Shown piece by piece: positions 1 through 64,000 of a stretch of DNA of 64,000 nt (the first letter of the stretch is position 1; each line of letters begins with the position of its first letter). The stretch covers positions 1,364,001 through 1,428,000 of the forward strand of contig JAPYXD010000728.1 in assembly GCA_030998225.1 (NCBI GenBank). The letters run 5' to 3'. Origin of the DNA: Diplolepis rosae (taxonomy: Eukaryota > Arthropoda > Insecta > Hymenoptera > Diplolepididae). The position numbers and the translations under genes were made by a program. The notes beneath the pieces are model-generated. The model ran no database searches. It saw nothing but the letters and a program-made list of their open reading frames with translations, and was not told the origin of the DNA.

Positions 1-270
1 CTAGCACTGCTCTTTCTGGTGTACGCTTGTCATGCTAAAATCTTAATTGTTGCATCAACCTGCTCGACGTGCTGTCATAGGAAGAAGTCGCCAACTTCTG
101 AAGAACTGGACTCAGTTATGACACTGACAATCTCAGAAAAATCAGAGACGCCTGCCTCGTCTCAGGATGTTTTTATACCTCTGTCTAATGACAATAAGAA
201 AGCTCCAGGATCCGTTTATTCAATCATTATGCCGATGTCAACAATCAGCATTCCTAAACAAATGCTTTAA
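1..270 (+). CDS. Terminal exon of an unidentified, possibly membrane, protein (5' incomplete)
   Basis: Frame 1 is open from the first base of the window to a TAA at 268-270. The translation starts with a hydrophobic stretch (LALLFLVYACHAKILIVA) followed by a Cys-rich and basic patch (CSTCCHRKKS) and then a polar Ser/Thr-rich tail of about 55 residues. That layout suggests the end of a transmembrane helix followed by a cytosolic C-terminus. An AATAAA lies about 130 bp after the stop, as expected for a last exon. The rest of the gene would lie left of the window, convergent with the ABC transporter gene. I do not recognise the family. It could also be a chance open frame of 90 codons. Confidence 0.4.
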   Translation, partial: LALLFLVYACHAKILIVASTCSTCCHRKKSPTSEELDSVMTLTISEKSETPASSQDVFIPLSNDNKKAPGSVYSIIMPMSTISIPKQML

Positions 271-402
271 CCAGCCTAGATTCAGGAACTACTCTCCTAC
301 TGCGACAGGGTCTCGTAGAGATTCCAGTGTCAATTTCCTACAAGAAAGGAATCAACACCTTGCTTCCGGCAACGTGGTGTTGTAACAGTGATGTAAAAAG
401 AG

Positions 403-408
403 AATAAA
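403..408 (+). promoter_or_regulatory. Candidate polyadenylation signal AATAAA
   Basis: AATAAA lies 133 bp downstream of the stop codon of the putative terminal exon at 1-270. A GT-containing stretch follows within about 30 bp. This is positional support only. Confidence 0.3.
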
Positions 409-567
409 GTCTCTAGAAAGTGCTTGAATGGAGGGATGAGGAGTGTGACCTAAATTACATAAATGCCGAACAATTTAAAAACTCTTATGTGTGGAGGGGT
501 GAAATAATATAATTATAAGGAAAATGACCGAGCTGGACAAGTAGAAGTCAAGGTTTATTATTGTTAA

Positions 568-614
568 ATGGCCAACGTTTCGAAGACAAAACACCGTCTT
601 CCTCTTCAGGGCCT
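568..614 (-). ncRNA. Hammerhead ribozyme motif, left arm
   Basis: Read on the minus strand this is the same core as the plus-strand copy at 1217-1263: CUGAAGA, a 6-bp stem II, then GAA-ACGU-U. The left arm has the same GGCC on both sides for stem I. It is the mirror copy created by the palindrome, so transcripts of either strand carry one sense motif. Confidence 0.5.
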
Positions 615-1216
615 TAGTGAGAAGATTAGAAATACATTAAGTAAAATCAAAGCCAATGTAGTACAGCAACAAGTCAAAATAATAAGGCTAGTCAATGTTG
701 ATATAAAATTTAGACGATCACAATTTATAAATCGTTGTTTGTAATGAGTAAAATATATAAGGAAATATAAACATTAGCAACATCAATCACATCATTCCAA
801 TAAAAAGCACTGTATTCTGGAAACACAAGTAGTTAAAAAACAATTCAGAGAAAAGGAAGAAAAAGGGGGGAGGGAGAGCAAGATGTTAAGCGTCTCCCGC
901 CTTTAGGAAAGTGTGTTGGTCTTTCCTAAAGGCGGGAGACGCTTAACATCTTGCTCTTCCCTCCCTTTCTTCTTCCTTTTCTCTGAATTGTTTTTTAACT
1001 ACTTGTGTTTCCAGAATACAGTGCTTTTTATTGGAATGATGTGATTGATGTTGCTAATGTTTATATTTCCTTATATATTTTACTCATTACAAACAACGAT
1101 TTATAAATTGTGATCGTCTAAATTTTATATCAACATTGACTAGCCTTATTATTTTGACTTGTTGCTGTACTACATTGGCTTTGATTTTACTTAATGTATT
1201 TCTAATCTACACACTA

Positions 1217-1263
1217 AGGCCCTGAAGAGGAAGACGGTGTTTTGTCTTCGAAACGTTGGCCAT
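1217..1263 (+). ncRNA. Hammerhead ribozyme motif, right arm
   Basis: The conserved core CUGANGA is present as CTGAAGA (1222-1228). Stem II is GAAGAC paired with GTCTTC, with one unpaired G before it. GAA follows at 1250-1252, then the self-complementary ACGT (1253-1256) and T1257 as the nucleotide 5' of the predicted cleavage site. Stem I is GGCC (1218-1221) with GGCC (1258-1261). A palindromic four-base stem III cannot close a stable monomer, so activity would need dimerisation, as described for hammerheads of Penelope-like elements. Cleavage is inferred, not shown. Confidence 0.5.
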
Positions 1264-1367
1264 TTGACAATAATAAACCTTGACTTCTACTTGTCCAGCT
1301 CGGTCATTTTCCTTATATTTTTAAACATACACAATCTGGACATCTAACAATTTTTGAATATAATTAT

Positions 1368-1793
1368 CATAGTATAATGTTAAAACCTAGTTATAGGATC
1401 TGGTGGAAATGATAGTCTCGAACACTGGCAATGATCGGGGACGACCATTTCTATTCCAAGGGGGATTTGCTACGGTAGCCTCTACGGGACGGGAGTAATC
1501 AAATCAAAAATAAAATACTTCCGTGGCCAACGTGCAATATTATCATGCGTACCGTGGCCGAGACTCTCTTTTCTCCCTTCGTCTGTTCTTTTTCTTTCTT
1601 CTAGCTGTCAATCGCACGTGCACCCGTTGCACTACAGCTCATATGAGAGAGATAGGGCGGGCGCGGGGCAGGATGGCGATAACAGCCTGATGTTTGTTCT
1701 TCTTAATGAAACTAACAGAATTCTCGCGCGTCGACTCTTATCGTTCAAAGGTCAGTAGGTAGTACTAAGTCAGTATCCATTTTCGATTAAACA
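1368..1793. other. No gene seen
   Basis: Unique-looking sequence without a convincing reading frame. It includes a GC-richer patch near 1540-1690, unlike the surrounding AT-rich DNA, but I could not assign it. Confidence 0.3.
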
Positions 1794-1985
1794 TAATTGT
1801 AATATTTTCTTGTATCAAAATAAGACCACCACTACCCTTGTGAATAAGCTTGTGTTATTGCACGGTAGTGCGAGGTAGTAACTATTTTTGCATAAAATGA
1901 TTGTAATATTTTCTTTTGTCAAAATAAAACCATAATTACGATGGTGAAAGACATTTATCATTTCACGGTAATTTCGAGTTAAAAG
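1794..1985. repeat. Imperfect tandem duplication, unit about 95 bp
   Basis: The string TTGTAATATTTTCTT followed by GTCAAAATAA or ATCAAAATAA occurs at about 1797 and again at about 1904. Both copies continue with similar downstream blocks: a poly-AC tract, a cacggta-like block, then an a/t-rich end. The copies have diverged by many substitutions. Confidence 0.45.
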
Positions 1986-2093
1986 ATCATTTGAAAACCT
2001 TGACACTCTTAGGAATTCAAGGCTAGACAGTAGAAGGAATTTACCAAGGAAATAGAGCTCACAGGACGATTCTCCAGAAAAAAAAGGAATGAA

Positions 2094-2372
2094 CTAAACA
2101 AAGTAATGCAAATTACTTCGGCTGTTTGGTCCCTCTGGCGAACAAACCAACAACAACAACGACTTTTCCTTTTCCCTCCCATTACACTTTCTTTCTAGGT
2201 CTTTGATCGAGATAGTTGTTTCTGTAATTTTGTTTACATCAAAGTTACCCGTTCGTAACATTTCCTTCCCCAATTTCATTAATTTATGGTTGCGTCGAAT
2301 CGCGTCACTAGTCTTTGCAAACTCATGTAATATATCTGCTTTTTTATGTAAATTGTCGTTTCTTGAAGGCAT
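2094..2372 (-). pseudogene. Short unidentified reading frame, possibly from a repeat
   Basis: A 92-codon frame starts MPSRNDNLHKKADILHEF and contains the basic, helical stretch IRRNHKLMKLGKEML. It recalls the N-terminal part of uncharacterised repeat-encoded proteins that start with a charged helix and an IRRKH-like motif, but that is from memory and weak. No splice context or neighbouring coding sequence supports a host gene. Confidence 0.25.
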
Positions 2373-2403
2373 CTTGATTCATCAGTGTGTAAAATGTTAC
2401 TAG

Positions 2404-3320
2404 CTCTCTAGAGTATTTTTATTCCTTTTTTTATTAATTTTTTTAAATTTATAAAACAATCAAAGCCTTTTCAATATGTACCTTAATTGATTTCATTATC
2501 TTTATCCATGACAACTAAGCCATATTTGTCATTGTTCCAGCAAGTTGAACACAATTCCTGAAATTTTGAATGAGGCATATAAATTGCTAAAAGAGGTTGG
2601 AACTCCGATGCTAATACTAATGTGGATATTTTTAGGTTGAGTCAATGCAATCAACGAGACTTCCCACTGGCCTCCTAATTCCAATCAAAGGGGTAGAAAT
2701 AAGTAAAGACCTCATTAATAACAAATAGTTAGGCTTTAATGAATTATTGGTAAAAAAAGTCATGAGGTTCCGCTATTCTTGAATAAGGTGGAAAGATGAC
2801 ACGTGCAGATAATGAATATTCCAGTAACGAACTGACTGACTGTTATTGAGAGCGCGTCTAGTAACTATGCGCTGGCACTACTTCCCCCCATTACGCTATA
2901 TTGCAGTGGCAACCTAAAGGCTGATCCCCATACAGCCCCCTTCTAGTGACAATGACTCTTTATTTATAGAGTGTGAGAGATGTACAAATGAGCCTAGCTA
3001 ACCTTATCTTATAGTTAATTTGTCGCAGTCTGTACATATATCACTCGATTGATAAATAAATCTTTGAATAGCTCCTAAGAAATCGACTTATTACTGTGAT
3101 AGGTTAATGATTAGACGCAAAAACACCTTCTTGAACATTAAATGTTACTTGTTTTTTCGAGTAAGTTCTGAGCGGTGGATTTAAATTTAGAAAAATTGAG
3201 TGGGCGTTACATGTTGTGATGCCGCGATTGCTCACAATCAACCAAAAAGGTATTCGTGTGACTACTCAGGTGCAAAATTGACTTATTTTAACCACAATCC
3301 AAAAGAGTTTTTGCATTAAT
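2404..3320. other. No gene seen
   Basis: Mostly AT-rich sequence with no frame longer than about 60 codons. A slightly GC-richer segment near 2830-2950 has no recognisable product. Confidence 0.3.
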
Positions 3321-3324
3321 TTGT

Positions 3325-3720
3325 GACGATGGTTAAAACGCAGCAATCGGCTGGGACAGTTATGGCTAGTGTTTTTTTTTTGGTGCACATGGAGTAATCT
3401 TCATCGACTACCTTGAGAAAGGAAGGTGATTACTTGAGCATATTATGCTGAATTATTGGATCGATTGGTTGGCGAAATCTGGAAGAAACGGCCATATTTG
3501 AAGAAGGAAAAAATCGTTTTTCATGATGACAATGCATCATCTCACGCTTCGAAGATTGCACAGTCAAAAAACATGAATTGTGTTTCGAATCGCTTCCTCA
3601 TCCACTGTACTCTCCAGACCTGGCCTCCAATGATAATGATTTGTTCTTGTTCATTTTATCACGTAAATATCAAACACCCCAGTAAACGAACTCGCAGTCA
3701 GCTATGAGAAAATGTGCATA
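3325..3720 (+). mobile_element. Decayed mariner transposase fragment (C-terminal half)
   Basis: Across shifting frames, mariner landmarks appear in order: an AGTVMAS-like strand at about 3355, FIDYLEKG at about 3400, then KKRPYLKKEKIVFHDDN with SSHASK (the second catalytic Asp region) at 3487-3550, then a degenerate SPDLAS-like third region at about 3620. The N-terminal half is absent. It resembles the irritans-type relics near 56.6-57.9 kb. Several frameshifts rule out function. Confidence 0.7.
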
Positions 3721-3904
3721 ATTACCTTCTAAACAAGTGAGACTTTTTCTGCTGCTATTTAACCTGACGTGCACGTTTTTATTACTGTGCATGTTTGTTC
3801 CATTGAGCATTTCACAGGCTATAGGCAGTGCTAGATGGATGCCAGTGATTGATGATCGTGGATGGACAGGCGGCCGGCTAGTGGTATTGATAGTAGGTTC
3901 GTCT

Positions 3905-4240
3905 TAGTATTTGGGTATATTTACAGCGGAGCATAATCTGCTTCTTAGTCTTCGAACAGAGTTGGCACCGTACTGACAAAGCCTTGTACATTTGAACTGC
4001 GCATGCGTCTATTACAATACGCTACTACTATACAAGATCGAGAAAATCAAAATGTCCGAAAGTATACGCGAAATTTCAAGTCAGATGGACGATAATCACG
4101 GCAATTTCGACCTCTTCAGATTGGATTCGAGTGTACTTAGAAAACTCGTAAATGCGCCGAAGTCACATAAAATAGAATATGCGCCAATGCACACAATTCG
4201 GGTAATTACTTGACTCGCTTAAAGTGCTCGCAGGACTTTC
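3905..4240 (-). repeat. MITE-like repeat, copy A
   Basis: Read on the minus strand this copy matches 47745-48113 over most of its length. Shared blocks include the ATTTTATGTG end, GAATCCAATCT, TTTTGATTTTCTCGAT, GCGCAGTTCAAAT and ACAAGGCTTTGTCAGTACGG. Two further copies form the palindrome nested at 10518-11286. The edge near 4180-4240 continues into a short hairpin-type sequence also seen at 10371 and 49826. It encodes nothing. Confidence 0.6.
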
Positions 4241-4261
4241 ATTTTTGAAAAAGTGAAGAAA

Positions 4262-4352
4262 GGAGAAAGTTTTTATTATTTTATATTTATATATTATTTA
4301 ATATTTTTTTCATATTATTCTTATTATTTATATTATTTGTTATTATATATTG
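4262..4352. repeat. AT-rich low-complexity tract
   Basis: Nearly pure A/T with TTATTATTTATA-like runs between the MITE copy and the mariner that follows. Confidence 0.6.
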
Positions 4353-4544
4353 GATCCATAACTTAATTCGCGCGGTTTTCTAACAGATGGCGTAACTTGA
4401 TTATTATACCATCGTTCCAATATTCCGAACATGCGTTGGAAAGCTACTGTCATTTTGCGTCTTTTTCAGTATATCTCATTCATTTGAAGCGTATACAACA
4501 ATAATTTTTTTGTACTCAAATATGTCGAACTTTGTGCCTGAAAA

Positions 4545-5390
4545 AGTGTTTTTGCGGTGATTTCTTCTTCATTACTTTAATATGAAAAAAACTGCTGCCG
4601 CAAGTCATCGTATTTGGTCGAAGTTTATAGTAAACATGCTCTAGCTGAGCGAACGTCCCAAAAGTGGTTTGCACGATTTAAAAGTGGTGATTTTGGCTTG
4701 GAAGGCGAAGAACGTCCTGGGCAGCTAAAAAAGTTTGAAGATGAAGAACTGGAAGCATTACTCGATGAAGATTGTTGCCAAACACAAGAAGAGCTCGCAG
4801 AATCTTTGGGAGTCACTCAAGCAGCCATTTCAAAACGTTTAAAAGCAACTGGGTACATTCAAAAGCAAGGAAATTGGGTACCACATGAACTTAAGCCGCG
4901 AAACGTTGAAAGGCGGTTTTGCATGTCCGAAATGCTGCTCGAACGCCACAAAAAGAAGTCATTTCTGCATGGGATTGTTACTGATGATTAAAAATGGATC
5001 TATCACGACAACCCCAAGCGCAAAAAATCATATGTGAAACCCGGTCAAGCAGCCAAATTAACGGCAAAGCCGAATATCCATGGCGCGAAGGTAATGCTCT
5101 GTATTTGGTGGGATCAGAAGGGTGTGCTGCATTATGAGCTACTAGAACCGGGTGAAACCATCAATGGAGAACGCTACCGAACACATTTAATCCGTTTGAA
5201 GAGAGCAATAGCCGAAAAACGCCCGGAATATGCGACCAGACCATTTGTTCCGGTCGATGCAAAACGCCCTCACTGGAATACGGTTCACATCAGAACAGGG
5301 TATCAAAAATTGGTTTGATTATTTGCGAAGATCTGTCAGTCGAACGCTGAATGCATGCATGAATCTAGGTTTCTAATACGTATATATATT
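4545..5390 (+). mobile_element. Decayed mariner element with internal deletion
   Basis: The transposase N-terminal half is readable: AAASH at the start, then LAERTSQKWFARFKSGDF, the second helix-turn-helix (TQEELAESLGVTQAAISKRL), and the linker to the first catalytic region. The first Asp region reads IVTDD followed directly by a stop at 4989-4991, then KWIYHDNPKRKKSY and MLCIWWDQKGV. After AEKRPEYA the frame jumps to DHLFRSMQNALTG, so the segment with the second catalytic Asp (HDNA-type motif) is deleted. One stop, one deletion and a frameshift make this non-functional. It is closer to the 50 kb mariner than to those at 56-58 kb. Confidence 0.85.
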
Positions 5391-5520
5391 TTTTTATGGG
5401 TGAGTGGATTTTGGATATTTTATTTTTCGAAGCACTTCAGTACAGACTGAACCGTCTCAACTCTACCTTAAACACAATGATTTTTTAGCTCATGAAGATC
5501 GATTCGTTTCTCAAAGAGAT

Positions 5521-5695
5521 ATTTTAAATATCATTATTATTTATGTAAAATATTATTTCAATTATTATTAAATTTTTATTGGTATTATTATATTATTGTT
5601 ATTATCTTGATATTGTTTTACTATTATGGTTATTTTTACTACTATTCTAATATTAATTTAGTATAACTATATTGTGTTATTACATTATATAACCG
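5521..5695. repeat. ATT-rich low-complexity tract
   Basis: Imperfect TTATTA repeats between the mariner and the LINE fragment. Confidence 0.6.
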
Positions 5696-6422
5696 TAGTT
5701 GACTGGACCTGCCATATGCTAGGTAAGAGGAACATAACGATAACCAACGGGAATACCACCCTTTGAGGGATCGTTGACTCGGGGTGCCCACAGCGATGAG
5801 TACTATCTCCCCTACTGTAGAGTCTAGTGGTGGATGAACTATTGCATCTACTTACCGACCAGGAATGCCACCCTATTTGATATGCTGACGAAATTCTCGC
5901 CATAGTACGTGGAATGCATTCGGATGAACTGATGGGCGTAGTGCAGCAGACGTTGAAAATTGTTGACATCTGATTTCGAACAACAGGACTCTCGGTGAAT
6001 CCTAATAAAGCTGACGACGACATTTTTACCAGGCGGTACAAGCGAAATACCACTAGAAAACTGAAACTGAAAGGGCAACGACTAGAAATATTCAAACGCG
6101 CTAAATATCTATGAGTCATCCTAGAAAAAAAAGCTAACTCGAAAAGATTAGTTCGATAAGAAGTGAAATAATTTTATAGCATCCCAATGGCCCTAGAGCC
6201 ATTGGAAGCAATTGGAGCCTGAAACTCGATACACTGCTGTGGATCTTCACGGCGATTCTGCGACCCAGGCTGACCTATGCATCGGTGGTTTGGTGGAGCA
6301 GAGCAAACTGAAGACAACTATAGCTAGTCTGGAAAAAATTAGAGGGCTGATCCTTAGAGGGATTACTAGTGCTTCGAACACTTTACCCACAACGGCGTTA
6401 GGAGCACTAACTGGCCTCCTAA
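5696..6422 (+). mobile_element. Decayed LINE reverse transcriptase fragment (R1/LOA-like)
   Basis: The plus strand, with many stops, reads NITITNGNTTL, a GCPQR-type motif, LSPLL, VVDELL, a YADEILAIVRGMHSDEL block equivalent to the catalytic YADD region, then TTGLSVNPNKADDDIFTRR and LKLKGQRLEIFKRAKYL. Downstream comes the thumb-like region up to LEKIRGLILRGITSAS at about 6325. The order and motifs fit R1/LOA/jockey-group elements. The catalytic YADD is YADE here. A 339-bp inverted-repeat MITE sits directly at its right end. Confidence 0.75.
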
Positions 6423-6761
6423 TAATATGAATAAGAAGGGCATAAAAAACATTTAAATTGTTGTAATTATAATTCTGCGGTACATTTTGAGTTTGAAGGT
6501 ACCAAAAGAATTACAATTATTCTGTTTTTCAGCGTTAAGACTAAATAAACATAATGCCTGACATTAAAGGCAGTCTAGTGGTAGTAGTGAAACATTTCTA
6601 AACCACTGCATTGCCATCAATGACAGGTATTATGTTTCTTTAGTTTTTAATGCTAAAAAATAAAATTATTGTACCAACTTCAATACATTAAAACTTAAAA
6701 TATACTGCAGAATCATAATTGAATGATTTAAATGTTTTCTATGTCCCTCTTATTCATATTA
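6423..6761. repeat. Inverted-repeat MITE (339 bp)
   Basis: The ends are TAATATGAATAAGA and its complement TCTTATTCATATTA, with arms of about 140-150 bp. The centre (about 6575-6620) is also partly self-complementary, e.g. GGCAGTCTAGTGG against CCACTGCATTGCC. Arms differ by scattered substitutions and small indels. It adjoins the LINE fragment on its left. Confidence 0.75.
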
Positions 6762-8199
6762 TTACGAAGTCAGCGAATGATCAGTGAAGGTTAGTGAATG
6801 GTGAGTGAATACGCTGCCCGTTCACTAGACCGTGTCTGATAGGGACCAAAACTCTAGCTATCAATGGAAGTCATCAGTTAATCGAGCATACGGAAATGGA
6901 AAGAATGAAGTAGGCTGGGTGAGATTTCATTTTGTTTTGCATAGGCTCAATATTGTAATTTTGCAAATATAAGCTCAAAGTTGGATTCAGCAAAAACAAA
7001 AACGTTCAGAAATCAAAGCCTTTATCAATCGAATAACAATTTTCTTCCCTTTCTGCGTCATATTTGCTTGTTTTTCAGTGTAAAACAAATATGGCTTATG
7101 GGACATACCTTGGAGAAAAAGAAATCTGCTCAAGATGATCTAGAATGGATATAAAGGGTATAAAGGGATACTGCAGATGACTGAAAAATTTCTGATTTGT
7201 GTTAACCCTAGATGGCCGACTTGGTAACTCCGCTTTAAGTCAAGCTCGACAACCGAGTTGAATCTACTCGCATTTCAGGCTTGGCGGTACTCGTACTCCC
7301 GTTTATTTGCGTTTTGTGTAGTGTGGTGTATAAGTCAACATGGCGTTATAGAATCATTATGAAAATTAATTACATAGATGAAGACGAGAATATTCGTAAC
7401 TTTCAAGTTGCGAATATTTGTAGTATTTAGAATATTGGAAAATATTCAAAATGTTTGGAGTATTTGTAAAGATGGAGTAGTGACTTCATTTTGCGTTATA
7501 TTCACGCAAGTTGCACTTATGCCATTGCATTCATTGTTTTGATGATTACTTTTGCATAACTTACTGCGTTTAGGACAAGTTACACTGATCTACGAAAGTA
7601 AACAATCTGCTCGTGGGATGAGATATATCATTTTCAGAGATAAAATGTAAAAATTTTTTTATGAATGGTAATATATGATTTTTATGCATTTTTCAATGCA
7701 GAATCCAACGGTGTACTTGTTTTTCTGATATCTTGTCCGGTTACCGTGATAATTTAGAAAAACTGAGAGAAACGCGAAACAAAATTGGTTTTACAAAAAA
7801 ACTCCATATTTAACTGAAAATATTCCATTTCCAGTTGTACAGGACTCTCCTAGGACGGGTCTAGGCATACCTGTTAAAACCGAAAAACCCCCTCTCACGA
7901 ATCAATACACCGCCCGCGGAACCGCCTTTCGGCTTTAAACTTCGCGGGCAGTTGGTTCCAGCTTAAAGTCGCGTACGACTCTTCCGTTGTTCGTTCGCCC
8001 GGGACCCCCATCCGTGCTAAAGAAATTTAAAAAAGAATTTATGGTTCGGTCTACCACCGTTCGAAAGATACATGACAGAGAAGTTGTCTCTTTCTATAGA
8101 GCTGCTAGTTTGACGGCTTATACGTACTTGAAGCGAATCATTGTACTGTGTCTTCAAAATATCCATTCTTTATCATTGGTTATTAGATTTTGTTGGAAA
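6762..8199. other. No gene seen
   Basis: No convincing frame. A GC-richer stretch at about 7850-8000 stands out but shows no coding signature. TTAACCCTAGA at about 7204 resembles a piggyBac end, but no partner end was found. Confidence 0.3.
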
Positions 8200-8440
8200 A
8201 TGAAGTAAAATTGCTGCTTGTGATCAGAAAATTTTCCTCTTGCATGCTCGACTGCTCCCATATTTTCTGGGAAGAAGTCCAAGTGAGAATGCATCATGTG
8301 GATTTCTAGTGACATGTTCACTTTCATTTCCTGGAAGTTTTACAATACGTTGTCGATCAGGTGCTTGTGGTTTCTGGATTTGGTGTGTTCTAAGAAATTT
8401 TTTATGACAGCTTTCACAGATAACCATGTTCGTCTCTCAA
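8200..8440 (-). pseudogene. Fragment of an uncharacterised repeat-associated protein (C-terminal motif)
   Basis: On the minus strand one frame reads LSVKAVIKNFLEH, a short gap, then MKVNMSLEIHMMHSHLDFF and PENMGAVEHARG. I recognise MSLKIHFLHSHLDFFPEN as the C-terminal block of a large, uncharacterised protein family abundant in insect and cnidarian genomes. The family's central LLHNGN motif is in the separate frame at 11635-12045, on the opposite strand. A stop interrupts the frame. No function is known to me. Confidence 0.5.
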
Positions 8441-9041
8441 AAAAATTCTTTGAAATTTTTTTTTTACAATCAAACATTTATGACGAGCCAGGCTTGACGG
8501 CGTATTTCATTTGCTCTCACAAATTTTCAACTTTTTATATAGTATTTTAACGAAATGAGCTTACACGAATTGAAGATGCTGGTAAGGTAGGAACCTAGTC
8601 ACGTGATCAGGTTGTATCATGACCTTACCATGAAATTTTACGTTCTAATAAATTGTTAGTAACATAATAAAACTATTCGTGCATGCCGAGCCTACCATAA
8701 ATGAGCAATTTCAGCTTCTGCAGGCTATCCATGAAGGTAAGTGACATATTCTTTACATTTGTTATGGAAAATGTCGTGAACAACACGTAAGAAAAGCATG
8801 TGTAATTACAGAGGAGTGTGAATTTCGCCTTCAACTCACCTCCGGCTTGTACTGCGAACATCATACTCGCCTGTAATTCTCACTTGTTACACAATATACT
8901 ATTTTCATGTGGGATTGGAAGGTATTGAACGACGATATGTAAGAGATCTAGTCAATGTAAGATACAAAGGTGATTTAGTGATTGTGAATATGTAAAAAAC
9001 TTAAGTGACTAGCCACATTTCATATTTTTTAATCGCGGATT
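8441..9041. other. Probable 3' untranslated and flanking DNA of the ABCC gene
   Basis: This lies downstream of the ABCC stop codon on the minus strand. No coding frame of note was seen. Confidence 0.3.

Positions 9042-64000
<54,959 letters not shown>

Larger units (their letters stand above)
517..1356. mobile_element. Palindromic hammerhead-bearing element (Penelope-like terminal repeat pair)
   Basis: Two nearly identical arms of about 395 bp (about 517-911 and 921-1317) are inverted around a 9-nt loop (TGTGTTGGT). A non-palindromic tail of about 39 bp (1318-1356) follows the right arm only. The whole unit is flanked by the exact direct repeat AATATAATTAT at 506-516 and 1357-1367, so palindrome plus tail appear to have inserted as one piece. 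Each arm carries a hammerhead-type core. Inverted terminal repeats with a one-sided extension of 30-40 nt and hammerhead motifs are known for Penelope-like elements. No reverse transcriptase is present, so this would be a non-autonomous or truncated copy. Confidence 0.65.

Noticed and set aside
5685..6119. 144-codon minus-strand frame
   Set aside because: It is the complement of a decayed plus-strand LINE reverse transcriptase, whose motifs explain the sequence.
7204..7860. TTAACCCTAGA at 7204, piggyBac-end-like
   Set aside because: No matching inverted end with TTAA was found downstream.

Overview
This is an AT-rich metazoan window, almost certainly from an insect (mariner, piggyBac-like, gypsy, R4/Dong-like and P/THAP-type mobile elements; long repeat-filled introns). 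No bacterial operons, CRISPR arrays, rRNA or tRNA genes were seen. The only host gene I can assemble with confidence is the 3' part of an ABCC-family ABC transporter, MRP4/ABCC4-like, on the minus strand. Five exon pieces have matching splice phases: 63976-64000 (end of TMD2), 24168-24430 (TMD2 end and linker), 17194-17633 (Walker A to Walker B of NBD2), 9998-10127 (H-loop) and 9042-9260 (C-terminus, stop). The intron 24431-63975 is about 39.5 kb, so nearly everything right of 24.4 kb lies inside one intron. At the left edge, bases 1-270 look like the terminal exon of an unidentified plus-strand gene, convergent with the ABC gene.

Region by region. 0.5-8.5 kb: a giant palindrome with hammerhead-ribozyme motifs, decayed mariners, a jockey-group LINE fragment and MITEs. 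9.0-10.1 kb: last two ABCC exons. 10.2-16.8 kb: a ~6.6 kb element with ~375-390 bp terminal inverted repeats, carrying two decayed ORFs of uncharacterised repeat-associated families and broken by a nested palindromic insertion. 17.2-17.6 kb: NBD2 exon. 18.4-24.1 kb: a 2.0 kb piggyBac-like palindrome with TTAA ends, a deleted mariner and a MITE. 24.2-24.4 kb: ABCC exon. 25.57-30.98 kb: an apparently intact 5.4 kb LINE (ORF1 with CCHC knuckle; ORF2 with endonuclease, RT and RNase H) with 12-bp target duplications and poly(A). 31.4-34.6 kb: foldback elements and a THAP (P-element-like) relic. 35.9-38.8 kb: a decayed R4/Dong-like LINE flanked by TAA repeats. 41.2-43.0 kb: a 1.84 kb palindrome. 43.5-46.2 and 50.6-54.3 kb: two decayed gypsy elements, the second abutting a truncated mariner. 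47-48.1 kb: three diverged hairpin units and a MITE. 56.6-57.9 kb: two adjacent mariner relics. 58.17-58.61 kb: a second palindrome with hammerhead motifs. 58.95-60.2 kb: a LINE tail split by a deleted mariner. 61.4-62.9 kb: a ~61-bp tandem repeat and another foldback.

The strongest leads are the two hammerhead-bearing palindromes, each flanked by exact direct repeats (11 and 13 bp) and each with a 36-39 nt one-sided tail, as expected of Penelope-like insertions; the large TIR element with two unknown ORFs; and the number of long inverted repeats inside introns of one gene, whose pre-mRNA should form long double-stranded RNA. Family assignments rest on motif recognition by eye; no search or alignment was run.
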